From Adenophora triphylla var. japonica (Eukaryota > Streptophyta > Magnoliopsida > Asterales > Campanulaceae), in the NCBI GenBank assembly GCA_022495995.1, contig JAFEMH010004878.1:123831-187830 (forward strand): a DNA stretch of 64,000 bases. Direction: 5' to 3'. Below the pieces are notes generated by a model, which worked only from the letters and a program-made list of their open reading frames with translations, ran no database searches and was not told where the DNA came from. This document shows, piece by piece, positions 1 to 9,539 of this stretch. The position numbers and the translations under genes were made by a program. Each line of letters opens with the position of its first letter. Position 1 is the first letter of the stretch.

Positions 1-404
1 AACCCAATAATCTCATGCTATCTCAACAAGTCGATTACAAATATAACAAGTAATAGTACAACGAAAAAATGGAGGATCATTCTACACCCTTACGACCCCA
101 CCCATCTCACCTACCGGACACCCTTCCAAACCCACAGATTCATCGCCGCTCATTTCCCCCTCCTCCCCTCTCTCATCTATTCTCTGACACCGCCTCCCCT
201 TTCTTGTCGTCCCCCATTTCACGTCTGCATCCCATCTCACACTGCTCCACCATTCTGCGCCTCCCTCTCCCTTCCCTCCCCTGCTACATCTTTGCATCTC
301 CCTCTCCTTTCCTTCCGGTTTGAGATAGGATGGAGGGAGTACATAATATAGAAGCTCTCAATGCTATGTACTTAAATTGAATTGGTTGCCGTATTCATTT
401 CAAA
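1..404. other. Non-genic flank with a C/T-rich tract
   Basis: I see no gene here. From about 75 to 320 the plus strand is strongly pyrimidine-rich (runs of ctccct, cttccc), which creates open frames of low-complexity composition on both strands. A gatggagggagta motif near 331-344 resembles one end of a Stowaway-like MITE, but I could not find its partner. Confidence 0.5.
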
Positions 405-413
405 ATAAATATT

Positions 414-1445
414 GAGAATTGTTATATAGGCCCGTAAAATTGTTGAGTAAACCCGTATCATTAAATTCACTCTCCAAAAATTAAAACAAATCACTCCCTT
501 TCCCTTTATACCCCTTATCTCAGTTATATCTTATCTCTCACCTACCCACCCCACCCACATCCATTAATCAAACATACTCTCTCACTCACCCACACCCATC
601 AACATGTACTGAATTTTAGAGAGAGAAACATTGGAAAACAAGGTAGTTTTGGTTAAATTCGTTCGAAAATTACTTAATAGGGTTTAATTCGTTCGATTAA
701 TGTTTCAAGTTGAGAATTTTTGGGTTCAATTTGTTTCAAATTTTGGGTTTGTGATGGTTCGGCCAGTACTGACCGAAGTTTTAGATCTGTTCAGCTAGTA
801 GTGGCCGAACTTTTTTAATAAGTTCAGCTACACCCCGCCGAACTTCTTGAATAAGTTCAGCCACACCCAACCGAACTTCTTGAATAAGTTCAGCCACACC
901 CGACCGACCATTTTGAATAAATTCTCAAGTTTTAACAACTTGCCGAAGTTCTATTTAGGATATTTTATTTTTTTTGTAAAACTCATGTCAAAACAATATT
1001 ATATACCCAAATAATAGGCCAAAATATTTGATTTTTTTTCCCTAAATTACAAAAGTTCGGCCGGTACCGGTCAAACCAATCCCAAAAATCGGCCAGTAGC
1101 TGCTGAATTTTATTAATGGTTCGTCTGGGTGTGGCCGAACTTTGTTTTGTTTTTTTCAGTCGGGTGTGGCCAAACATTTTTTTTTTGGGCCGGGTGGGGC
1201 CGATTCTAGATAAAAAATCATTAAACTATGGCCGAATTTTTGCCTTGAAAGAATATTTAAGACAATAATTTAACAAAAGTGAAGAAGATTTAGGAATGGG
1301 ATTAACAATGAGTTTCAAATAAAAAAGGAAATAAGAATGGGTGTATGAATTTAAGAGTATTAGAGTAATTTTATTCTATGACAATTTTAAAATTTTAACC
1401 TTACGGGTTTACTCATCAATTTTACGGGTCTATATAACAATTCTC
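414..1445. mobile_element. Non-autonomous Mutator-like element (MULE)
   Basis: The terminal inverted repeats are about 44 bp (414-457 and 1402-1445). They start GAGAATTGTTATATAG and have about two mismatches. A perfect 9-bp direct repeat, ATAAATATT, flanks the element at 405-413 and 1446-1454. A 9-bp target duplication with long TIRs starting in G is typical of MULEs. The 1.03-kb body encodes no transposase, so an autonomous relative would have to move it. The middle is packed with a GTTCGGCC-type motif (separate entry). Confidence 0.85.
756..1245. repeat. Array of imperfect GTTCRGCC...GRCCGAAC dyads inside the MULE
   Basis: About ten degenerate copies of a ~22-bp dyad occur here, for example GTTCGGCCAGTACTGACCGA at 758, forms reading gttcagccacaccc...ccgaac near 857 and 889, and cggccggtaccggtc near 1059. 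They lie in both orientations at irregular spacing of about 30-60 bp. Clustered short motifs in a non-coding transposon could be protein-binding sites; that function is inferred. Confidence 0.6.
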
Positions 1446-1514
1446 ATAAATATTTAATTTTATTGTTAAATTTTGTTATCCAATCCAGCAGCCTATATCA
1501 TTTGCTCATAGATT

Positions 1515-1684
1515 TGGGCTTTGGTCCAAATAAATTTATGGATTTCTTCAATTGAAAAAAGTGAATCAAAATTAATTAATTTTTGTTTTGACTTTTGGGC
1601 TTAAGAGTTGTTTGGACCTAAGCCCAAATCCATGTGCAAAGCATACTATGTTAAATTCATCATCCCCAAATCTAAAAACCCTAA
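1515..1684 (+). promoter_or_regulatory. NIP7 promoter: site II elements and telo-box
   Basis: Three site II motifs (TGGGCT at 1515-1520 and 1596-1601, AGCCCA at 1621-1626) precede a telo-box, AAACCCTAA, at 1676-1684. The telo-box is 81 bp upstream of the start codon. In plants, site II plus telo-box is the usual promoter pair of ribosomal-protein and ribosome-biogenesis genes, which fits the gene downstream. No clear TATA box is seen. Confidence 0.7.
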
Positions 1685-1764
1685 CCAAAACCCTAGCAAG
1701 AAAATTTGCAGAAGCCATCATCTGCAGAGAGAAAATCACTACGTGTTTATGTGTGTGAGAGAAA

Positions 1765-2328
1765 ATGAGGCCTCTAGACGAGACGGAAACATCAAAATTA
1801 TTCGAAAAGCTCTTCAAATTTACAGGCAACAATCTCAAGAACATAATCGAAAACCCTTCTCACGAAGGCCCCGAATCTAACCCATGTCGATACTGCTTCC
1901 GTCTCAACAGGAACAGGGTCTACTACGTTAGCGAATCTCTCGTAAAGCGAGCGACGAACATCAAGCGAGACAACCTCGTCTCCCTCGGAATCAACATTGG
2001 TAAGTTCACTAAAAATGGGAGCTTTCATTTGACAATACAATGTTTGAATTTGCTTGCTGCTAATGCTAAGCATAAGGTTTGGTTGAAACCCACATCGGAA
2101 ATGTCGTTTTTGTATGGGAATAATGTTTTGAAAGGTGGGTTAGGGAGGATTACTGAGGGGATTGTTGAAGGTGATGGAGTTGTTGTTTTCTCGATGTCGG
2201 ATTTGCCTCTAGGGTTTGGGATTGCTGCGAAGTCTACGCAGGATTGTAGGAAGATGGATCCTAATGGGAATGTGGTTTTGCATCAGGCTGATATTGGGGA
2301 GTATTTGAGGACCGAGGATGATCTTTGA
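1765..2328 (+). CDS. NIP7: 60S ribosome subunit biogenesis protein NIP7 homologue
   Basis: This is a single-exon, 187-residue protein, close to the ~180 residues usual for NIP7. NIP7 is a nucleolar pre-60S assembly factor needed for 27S pre-rRNA processing. Recognisable blocks are the N-terminal [16 protein letters not shown], then [39 protein letters not shown], and a C-terminal PUA-type RNA-binding region ([20 protein letters not shown], then GLGRI, then [19 protein letters not shown] and the [10 protein letters not shown] end). The start fits because MRPL is the conserved family N-terminus. A serine/glutamate-rich insert ([11 protein letters not shown]) precedes YCFRL. The frame is intact and the promoter is typical, so I take it as functional. 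It is the only conserved host gene I see in the window. Confidence 0.95.
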   Translation: MRPLDETETSKLFEKLFKFTGNNLKNIIENPSHEGPESNPCRYCFRLNRNRVYYVSESLVKRATNIKRDNLVSLGINIGKFTKNGSFHLTIQCLNLLAANAKHKVWLKPTSEMSFLYGNNVLKGGLGRITEGIVEGDGVVVFSMSDLPLGFGIAAKSTQDCRKMDPNGNVVLHQADIGEYLRTEDDL

Positions 2329-2367
2329 AAGTCAAAATTTTGGTCAATTGAGTTGTTTTGGTAATAT

Positions 2368-2500
2368 GATTGCGGCAATCTGGAAGGAAGATCGATCCCA
2401 ATGGGATTGTGGTTTTGCATTCAAGCTGATATTGGGGGCATTTGAGGCCCAAGAATGATCTTTGAAAGTCAACGTTTGGTCAACTGAGTTGATTTGGTAA
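2368..2500 (+). pseudogene. Partial tandem copy of the NIP7 3' end
   Basis: This stretch matches 2220-2364, which is the last ~35 codons of NIP7, its stop and ~35 bp of 3' UTR. Shared blocks are GGGATTGTGGTTTTGCAT, GCTGATATTGGGG, GATGATCTTTGAAAGTCAA and GTCAACTGAGTTG-like sequence. Small indels break its frame. It begins 4 bp after the end of the first copy, so it looks like an imperfect local tandem duplication and not a separate gene. Confidence 0.85.
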
Positions 2501-2764
2501 GTGAGTTTAAGGATTAATTTTAAGTTTTCGTAATTGTGTGTTATTCAGATTTTGGAGTACATTTAGTTATTTATATGATAGATGGCATAGTTAAGATAAT
2601 TGATTTTTATGATATGAATTAAATTAGCTTTTTTGGAATTCTTAATATGGTTTAGTCTCTACTTTACATGTTAGAGAAGGGGTGATAATTGAGTTAGTCT
2701 TGTGATAGTTATTAGTGCAAATGATGTTTAAGGTGTGTGCATTGTCGTTGAGGGGTGTTTAATA

Positions 2765-3001
2765 CTCCATTTGTCCAGGAAAGATTGTCCCATTTGTTTT
2801 TTGATGGTCAACGTAAGTGAGTTTTGATAAAATATTAATGTCAATCTAATTATCCTAGGGAAATTTTTAAAATTGTTAGTGATATATCATCAATTGATTT
2901 ATCAATAGTATTAGTTTTTGAATTTCATTGAGATAATTAGATTGACATTAATATTTGGTCAATGTTGACTTGTGTTGACTATTTTTTCGTGATGGAGGGA
3001 G
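2765..3001. mobile_element. Stowaway-like MITE
   Basis: The left end CTCCATTTGTCC and right end GATGGAGGGAG are imperfect inverted repeats of the CTCCCTCC type. They are flanked by TA at 2763-2764 and 3002-3003. Inside, a longer inverted repeat (about 2824-2860 against 2929-2966, TTAATGTCAATCTAATTATC) gives a foldback structure. It has no coding capacity. Confidence 0.7.
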
Positions 3002-3195
3002 TAAATGAATGTGATTAGCTGAAATTTAGAGTTTATGAATTTTAGGATGCATATTTAGTGATACATAATTAATTGATTTATCAATAATTTGTTCCTTCTA
3101 TTTTTCCGGTGATGTTGTTATACATGGATGGCGCCAAGGAAATCGTTATCCGTATTGGATTAGTAGAGCTAGTCTTTCTCGATTTCATCACCAAA

Positions 3196-3236
<41 letters not shown>

Positions 3237-3465
3237 GTACACACTCAAGATTGGCTGGGGTGTAGGCCGATGGGGTAGAAGAATAACAATTTAAGTGTAC
3301 AATGGTTTGCATTCATTTGAATGCTTCGGTTGTGGTCTTCTTTTCCTTGTATCGTTGATCCTAGGTGTTTATGAAATAGTTGATTCATTTTCTTCTTCCT
3401 TCAAATGAAATGATAATCTTAGGACTTATGCGTTAGTGTCATTGGACCAAGCCATACCCCGCGGT
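3002..3465. other. Intergenic sequence without a recognised gene
   Basis: Apart from the (CT)n(CA)n microsatellite at 3196-3244 I see nothing I can name. The short open frame across the microsatellite encodes repetitive SLSLSHTHTHTH and is not a gene. Confidence 0.5.
3196..3244. repeat. Compound (CT)n(CA)n microsatellite
   Basis: About eight CT units run directly into about eleven CA units, followed by gtacacac. Confidence 0.95.
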
Positions 3466-3688
3466 GTGAGTGTGTGTGTGTGTGGGGGGGGGGTGGTGGG
3501 GCGCTCGTGGCTCTCAAATCTTTCAGGTATGACCCAATCAAATGTTCCTTATTAATGATCACAAATATATGCAGTGGAAGCATGCTGTTTCTGCATTTAC
3601 ATGGTGAGTTATGGGATTATGTTTAAATCAGTGGCGGATCCAATTAATAGGTATCAGGTGCTACTGCATTCAATTGCAGTACAACATA

Positions 3689-3834
3689 CTCCCTCCGTTA
3701 GGTACTCTCAAAAAGAATAATTAATGGCATGAAACAAGTTCTAACGAGAGATAAATTTGGATTTTCCCCCTAAAATGACATATTTTGGATCAATTTTGTA
3801 GTCTTAAAACGATATGTATTTGGACCGGAGTGAG
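3689..3834. mobile_element. Stowaway-like MITE, copy 1
   Basis: A 146-bp element with ends CTCCCTCCGTTAGG and GGACCGGAGTGAG, flanked by TA at 3687-3688 and 3835-3836. It lies in the first unit of the tandem array. Confidence 0.75.
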
Positions 3835-4492
3835 TATTATGTGCACGTTTGTTTCGCCTTATTTTGGATGACTTATGGTTTTTGACGTTAGTTAAGTTAT
3901 AATTAAAGTGTTTGTTTTCACTTATAAGCCATAAGCTTACTTATAAACCGGCTCGGGAAGGGAGAGAACCAGTTTGGGCCATGGGATTTTGGTGAGAGGG
4001 AGTGATTTTTTGTTGTTTTAAATGGCTTTGACAGCCTTGGTATTTATAGGTGAAAATTCAGCATGAGTCCGGACGGACTTAGCCTGAATTTCAGGGGGTT
4101 TTGTGAAACTTTGGAAATTGGAGGGGCTTCACTGCAATTTCGCATTTCCCGCAAATGAGTTCACTGACCGAGACCGCATATCGTGGGTATTTTTGTCTTT
4201 TCACTCTGAATTTGATTGAAAGGTGACTAGAGGACTGTGGCATGCAAGCCACGTGTCCCATGACTCACCAACCTCGTGAGTGTGTGTGTGTGTGGGGGGG
4301 GGGTGGTGGGGCGCTCGTGGCTCTCAAATCTTTCAGGTATGACCCAATCAAATGTTCCTTATTAATGATCACAAATATATGCAGGAAGCATGTCAAGCTT
4401 TCGCATTTACATGGTGAGTTATGGGATTATGTTTAAATCAGCGGATCCAATTAATAGGTATCTGCTACTGCATTCAATTGCAGTACAACATA

Positions 4493-4638
4493 CTCCCTCC
4501 GTTAGGTACTCTCAAAAAGAATAATTAATGGCATGAAACAAGTTCTAACGAGAGATAAAGTTGGATTTTCCCCCTAAAATGACATATTTTGGATCAATTT
4601 TGTAGTCCTAAAATGATATGTATTTGGACCGGAGTGAG
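4493..4638. mobile_element. Stowaway-like MITE, copy 2
   Basis: Same element as at 3689, duplicated with the 806-bp unit and not independently inserted. It is flanked by TA at 4491-4492 and 4639-4640. Confidence 0.75.
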
Positions 4639-5309
4639 TATTATGTGCACGTTTGTTTCGCCTTATTTTGGATGACTTATGGTTTTTGACGTTAGTTAAG
4701 TTATAATTAAAGTGTTTGTTTTCACTTATAAGCCATAAGCTTACTTATAAACCGGCTCGGGAAGAGAGAGAACCAGTTTGGGCCATGGGATTTTGGTGAG
4801 AGGGAGTGATTTTTTGTTGTTTTAAATGGCTTTGACAGCCTTGGTATTTATAGGTGAAAATTCAGCATGAGCCCGGACGGACTTAACCTGAATTTCAGGG
4901 GGTTTTGTGAAACTTTGGAAATTGGAGGGGCTTGCTGGCAATTCCAGATTTCCTGCAAATGAGTTCGGCCGGACTGAGACTGCATATCAGGGGTATTTTT
5001 GTCTTTTCACTCTGAATTTGATTGAAAGGTGACTAGAGGACTGTGGCATGCAAGCCACGTGTCCCATGACTCACCAACCTCGTGAGTGTGTGTGTGTGTG
5101 GGGGGGGGGTGGTGGGGCGCTCGTGGCTCTCAAATCTTTCAGGTATGACCCAATCAAATGTTCCTTATTAATGATCACAAATATATGCAGTGGAAGCATG
5201 CCAAGCTTCTCGCATTTACATGGTGAGTTATGGGATTATGTTTAAATCAGTGGCGGATCCAATTAATAGGTATCTGTGCTATCAAGCATTCAATTGCAAA
5301 GACAACATA

Positions 5310-5455
5310 CTCCCTCCGTTAGGTACTCTCAAAAAGAATAATTAATGGCATGAAACAAGTTCTAACGAGAGATAAATTTGGATTTTCCCCCTAAAATGAC
5401 ATATTTTGGATCAATTTTGTAGTCCTAAAACGATATGTTTTTGTACCGGAGTGAG
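5310..5455. mobile_element. Stowaway-like MITE, copy 3
   Basis: Third duplicate of the same MITE, flanked by TA at 5308-5309 and 5456-5457. One end reads TTTTTGTACCGGAGTGAG where copies 1 and 2 have TATTTGGACC. Confidence 0.75.
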
Positions 5456-6191
5456 TATTATGTGCACGTTTGTTTCGCCTTATTTTGGATGACTTATGGT
5501 TTTTGACGTTAGTTAAGTTATAATTAAAGTGTTTGTTTTCACTTATAAGCCATAAGCTTACTTATAAACCGGCTCGGGAAGGGAGAGAACCAGTTTGGGC
5601 CATGGGATTTTGGTGAGAGGGAGTGATTTTTTGTTGTTTTAAATGGCTTTGACAGCCTTGGTATTTATAGGTGAAAATTCAGCATGAGCCTGGACGGACT
5701 TAACCTGAATTTCAGGGAGTTTTGTGAAACTTTGGAAATTGGAGGGGCTTGCTGGCAATTCCAGATTTCCTGCAAATGAGTTCGGCCGGACTGAGACTGC
5801 ATATCAGGGTTATTTTTGTCTTTTCACTCTGAATTTGATTGAAAGGTGACTAGAGGACTGTGGCATGCAAGCCACGTGTCCCATGACTCACCAGCCTCGT
5901 GGTAGTTCGTGCCATTGTTCCCGATTTTGTCCGTTTTTAAAATAACAGTCCGGAAAATGTCCGAAACGCCCCCGGAAAGTGCCGAAAAGTGCATTTTTCA
6001 GGGAAAGCCGTACTTTTACGTGCGATGACGTGTGCTGAGTACGCTTTGACGTCGGGATGCACGGCGCCTCCCAGACGCCTCGTGCTTCGTAATCTGGGAG
6101 CTTAACAGTTCCGATTAACCTGGAGCGGGCCAGTTAACGGATTCCGGTTAACTTCTAACGGATTTTGACGATTCGGATTTGGGTACTTATA

Positions 6192-6203
6192 GTTAGCCCC
6201 TCA
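6192..6203 (-). other. Polypurine tract of left family A copy
   Basis: On the minus strand, CTGAGGGGCTAAC lies directly against the LTR start. The same GAGGGGCT motif precedes the LTR starts at 19440 and 61666, so it is likely the plus-strand primer site. Confidence 0.65.
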
Positions 6204-6312
6204 GCGACGTCTCTTCCGAAGGAAGTGGGGTCGTTGAAAAAGATAAGGATCCGAATCGGGATGCCTTACTTTGAAAGATCTGGGCGGTCAGCTGGCTGGA
6301 CCCTTAGCGAAA

Positions 6313-6357
6313 GGATTCCTACGTATTTCGAGCGGGAATCAAGCCGGTCGTAGTTCG
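6313..6357. other. Recurrent CTACG...CGTAG dyad motif, copy 1
   Basis: GGATTCCTACGTAT, a short spacer, GGGAATCAAGCC, then TCGTAGTTCG. This is one of ten related copies in the window, each in the 3' region of a gypsy-type element. Confidence 0.7.
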
Positions 6358-6505
6358 TAGGTGCAAGGAGCCGCGCGTGGGGACCTTGACCTGAGCGAGA
6401 CTGTTGGGAGGCGTCTAAACCTGAATGAGACCTAAATGAGACCATTGCGAGGCATCTGAACCTGAATGGAGACTATTGTGAGGCGTCTGAACCTGGGACT
6501 TCTGA

Positions 6506-6662
6506 AACCTTCGAGGGCGTGTGGCGCCTCAGATCGGAGTTGCTGAATCATACGAGTGCGTGTGGCGCCTCAAACCGGAGTTGCTGGAACATACGAGGGC
6601 GTGTGACGCCTCAAACCGGAGTTGCTGAAACATACGAGGGCGTGTGGCGCCTCAAACCAGAG
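6506..6662. repeat. ~41-bp minisatellite (about 4 units)
   Basis: The unit contains CGAGGGCGTGTGGCGCCTCA and CCGGAGTTGCTGAA. The inverted partner at 18858-19140 has about seven units, so copy number has changed since the two arms separated. Confidence 0.85.
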
Positions 6663-7034
6663 TGAACGAGGATACGTTTATCCTGAGACGAAGGCGTTCG
6701 TGCCTTGGGTGCTGGGCTTACGATGACAGCCAAGTTTATCCTGCTTGGGATAGGGTGGCAATGATGGGAACGATTGTGTTCAACTGGCGTTATTAACAAC
6801 TCGAGAGGATTGACGTTTCTTCTTTAGAATCCTGCTGGGGATGAGCGTTCGGGCTTACCTTGATGGCCGAAGAGGGATTGTTGTGCGGGCTTACCTTGAT
6901 GGCCGCTGAGGTGGGACGATCGGGCTTACGACTGGCTGCCGGGGAAGTGAACGTTGGTGAAAACGAATAGGAATTTTGACATCAGGAGACGGAATTGTAA
7001 CTGGAATGTTCGGAGACGGGATTGAGCATTTGAA

Positions 7035-7222
7035 TGTCAAACGTCAACTGGGGATGTAAATGAGCGTTTGAATGTCAAACGTCAACTGGGGATTGAGAAT
7101 TTAACGTCTGTAGATGAGCGTTAGTGAAAACTAACTGAGAATTTAACGTCTGGAGACGAGCGTTAGTGAAAACTAACCGGGAATTTAACGTCTGGAGACC
7201 GGCATTAGTGAAAACTAACTGG
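7035..7222. repeat. ~42-bp minisatellite (about 4 units)
   Basis: The unit contains GAATTTAACGTCTGGAGAC and GAGCGTTAGTGAAAACTAAC. Palindromic CGTTTGAATGTCAAACG lies just before it. The inverted partner is at 17765-18235 with about eleven units. Confidence 0.85.
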
Positions 7223-7361
7223 GAATGGATCCTCGGGGGATGGGGTGTTAGAAATGTCTAACTTTGGGGAAATTTTACACTTTCGGGGGCCAAAAGGGGT
7301 AAAATTGGAACTGCAAAAATTGAGGGGCTAAATTGGCAAGGAATCTTTCTGCTGCAGAAAG

Positions 7362-7375
7362 AGTCCGGCCGGACT
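7362..7375. promoter_or_regulatory. Perfect 14-bp palindrome upstream of left PMD gene
   Basis: AGTCCGGCCGGACT, 150 bp upstream of the PMD ATG at 7526. The identical sequence occurs at 15874-15887, upstream of the TATA box of a family A LTR. The right-arm counterpart at 17615-17628 has one mismatch and lies ~153 bp upstream of that PMD start. Confidence 0.7.
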
Positions 7376-7525
7376 GAACCTGAAGTTGACCAGGTTGTTA
7401 TCATCGCCGAGGTAGACGAGAAATTGGCCATTTTCTTCATTTTTTCAGGCGAAAAAGAGAGAAAGGAGAGGAGAGAATTCATCCCAAATTGTGAGGTTTG
7501 CTCAAATTTGTGAAGGAAAATCAAC

Positions 7526-9155
7526 ATGGAAGGGGATTTGGAACCAATGGCTCGTCATGGAAGGACCGATGACGAAAGAACGCGGTTGGTTCGGACCATT
7601 CGAACCACTACCTTTCTATTGAATCCGGCGGAGTTCTGCCCGGCTAGGGAGAACCACAAATCCAAAGGAGGGATCGAGAGACAGGTACACTTCCCTCAAA
7701 TTCCATTAATTTCAAGAATGTGCATTCTTCAAATGTTAGAAATTTGACTAGGAATGAGTTAGGGATTTTGGTGCCCGGATTGGGGCTTTTGACTTTGCTA
7801 TGTGCCTTTGTCAAAATTGACTAGAGTGTAGTTCAATTGACACCACGGGTAGATGACATAAAAATTTTGGTTGCAATATTCCATGTCTAGATGCGTTCCG
7901 AATTTAAAGCATGTTTAAATCGGGACGGAGTAAATTTTCGAAAATGTTCGAAAGGATTTGAAAGTTCCGAATTCGACGGAGTTTTCGAAATGTTTTGAAA
8001 GTTCCGGATTCGGCGGAGTTTTCGAAATGTTTTGAAAGTTCCGGATTCGACGGAGTTTTCGAAATGTTTTGAAAGTTCCGGATTCGACGGAGTTTTCGAA
8101 ATGTTTTTTGAAAGTTTCGGATTCGACGGAGTTTTCAAAATGTTTTGAAAGTTCCGGATTCGACGGAGTTTTCGAAATGTTTTGAAATCTTGGACCGTTA
8201 ATACTCCAACCGGGATGGAAATATTTTAGGAAAAAATGAGAACTGTATCTGCGTTGCATCATTTTGACATGCGTTCGTGAACTTTGTTGATGTCGCTTCT
8301 GTACTTAACGTATTCTTGCCTTGTTCACCTGCAGAGGCGAGGGAAAGTTGACGTTCACACCTTGAAGAGTCGGGGAGCCTTTGAGGTAGTTCGAGCGTTG
8401 TGGGAGATACTCCCGGACGAGGCTCGGGAAGGGGAGAGGAGTCCACGACAGCTTGTGGTGACTCCGGCTTGGCTGGATTTATCAGCGCGGTAGCCGCGGT
8501 GGCTGTGACGCAGAGGGCGAGGGCCATGTACGTAGCTCTGAGCGAGTACTGGTGGGATACGACCCACACTTTTCATTTCAGGTGGGGGGAGGCGACGGTG
8601 ACTCCCACTGACTTTGCTGCTATCACTGGGTTGCCTACCTGGGGCAACGCTACGCGGCGGTGGACGGCTATACCCCTGAGCGCTGTCTCGAGCCGCCTGG
8701 GTTTTGATATTACCGATGTCGGGCTTAGGTATTCGGCACAGCCGATGGAGAGGCATCTCGAGGACTGTGTATTGCACGATTATGGGAGGGGTCCCCTGTG
8801 ACGACCGCCGAGCGTCCGGCTCGAGGGTTCATATGGTTCGCGTTGTCGCCGACTGTTCCTCGACTTCGACACGTCCCCGTCACTTCCCTTTGCTCGGTCG
8901 CCGCACTGGATGCCGTGAGGGGGTACGCGTGGGAGGCCGGATCGGCCGAGCTCTACCACTCCTGACAGTTCTCGCTGGGAGAAGAGAACTCCTTGAAAGC
9001 TTCTCATTTGCTTTGGATGTAAGTTCACGTCTTTTTCTCTTCCTTGTCTCGTTTTTGTACTCGTATGTATCTGCTTTGTAGCTGACATAACTTTCCATTT
9101 GCTTGACAGGTCTGGTGCTATGAGGTGTTCAGCCCGCAGCGGTGGGGAGTCATTT
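7526..9155 (+). pseudogene. Plant mobile domain (PMD) gene, antisense in family A element, left copy
   Basis: PMD proteins (MAIL1/MAIN relatives, once called aminotransferase-like) occur in plants as host genes and inside transposons. Exon 1 starts at 7526 (MEGDLEPMARHGRTDDERT) and ends at a GT donor near 7685. The intron carries a 37-bp minisatellite. Exon 2 follows CTGCAG at ~8333 and holds LKSRGAFEVVRALWEILPD, VALSEYWWDTTHTFHF and GEATVTPTDFAAITGLP, the PMD signature. A further intron (GTAAGT near 9019 to CAG at ~9110) precedes VWCYEVFSPQR. Compared with the right copy, a 1-bp deletion near 8458 shifts the frame, and a stop falls at 8799-8801. The gene fuses to LTR sequence at ~9155. It lies on the strand opposite to the retroelement. 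Confidence 0.8.
7930..8190. repeat. 37-bp minisatellite in PMD intron 1 (about 7 units)
   Basis: Repeats of TTTTCGAAATGTTTTGAAAG and TTCCGGATTCGACGGAG. Spurious long frames arise from it. The right-arm equivalent is at 16700-17060. Confidence 0.9.
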
Positions 9156-9225
9156 TTATTGGCAGCAAAAATGAGTAAAAAGCTTTTTTGGTACCAGAGA
9201 TTGTTAGGTTCGGAGGTCACATTAC

Positions 9226-9274
9226 GTTTCGGGAAGAGTATATTGAGATCACCCGAAATGCCTCGTATGACGAG
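9226..9274 (-). other. Two adjacent LTR hairpins (family A)
   Basis: GTTTCGGG (9226-9233) pairs with CCCGAAAT (9252-9259, one pair lost). CTCGT (9262-9266) pairs with ACGAG (9270-9274). The same paired layout with different stem sequences is found in families B, D, F and G. Confidence 0.7.
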
Positions 9275-9539
9275 TCTTTCTACCTTTCTCGAAATCGTGT
9301 GCGTGTGTGTGTGTGTTTGCATTTTTGAAATGGGGGCTTGAATGACAAGCTTAATCTTGGTTTGATTGTCAAACGTTGATTATGGTTCTGTTTGAAAAGG
9401 CGAGCGTTTGAATGACAAACGTCGATTTTGGGAGTTTTAGGAAAAGTGGCAAGAGTGCTGATTTTAACCGTTTATCTTAAGTGTAAAATGTTGACTTTTA
9501 AGAAAAGAGCGTTTGAATGTCAAACGTCGGATTTTGAGT

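Larger units (their letters stand above)
3466..5900. repeat. Three tandem copies of an ~806-bp unit (LTR fragment + MITE + flank)
   Basis: The units start at about 3466, 4276 and 5082, each at a (GT)n(G)n tract (gtgagtgtgtgtgtgtg then ggggggg). Each unit holds ~220 bp of unrelated DNA, a Stowaway-like MITE, ~110 bp more, and ~330 bp of the family A LTR promoter region read on the minus strand. The copies differ by scattered substitutions and small indels. The third copy joins the rest of the LTR. Since the MITE and the LTR break lie inside the unit, amplification came after both events. Confidence 0.9.
3950..6191 (-). mobile_element. Family A 3' LTR, truncated and partly triplicated (minus strand)
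   Basis: Read on the minus strand, this LTR starts TATAAGTACCC at 6191 and matches the family A LTRs starting at 16290 (minus) and 19440 (plus). It stops matching at the CCCGAGCC junction near 5570, where foreign sequence begins. The LTR stretch repeats with the tandem units at about 3950-4275 and 4754-5081. Each copy keeps the promoter: TATTTATA on the plus strand, with AGTCCGGACGGACT-type palindromes at 4066, 4870 and 5687 and AGTTCGGCCGGACT at 4962 and 5779. Confidence 0.75.
6204..7525 (-). other. Non-coding 3' region of left family A copy
   Basis: This is untranslated sequence between the antisense PMD gene and the 3' LTR. It holds the dyad motif at 6313 and two minisatellites (6506-6662 and 7035-7222). 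The segment 6192-9155 is an inverted match of 16291-19439. No gene is supported. Confidence 0.6.

Noticed and set aside
325..345. gatggagggagtac as a Stowaway end
   Set aside because: No matching inverted end or TA duplication was found to the left.
7887..8262. Frames over the TTTTCGAAATG repeat
   Set aside because: They lie in PMD intron 1 and consist only of repeat units (KTPSNPELSKHFENS).
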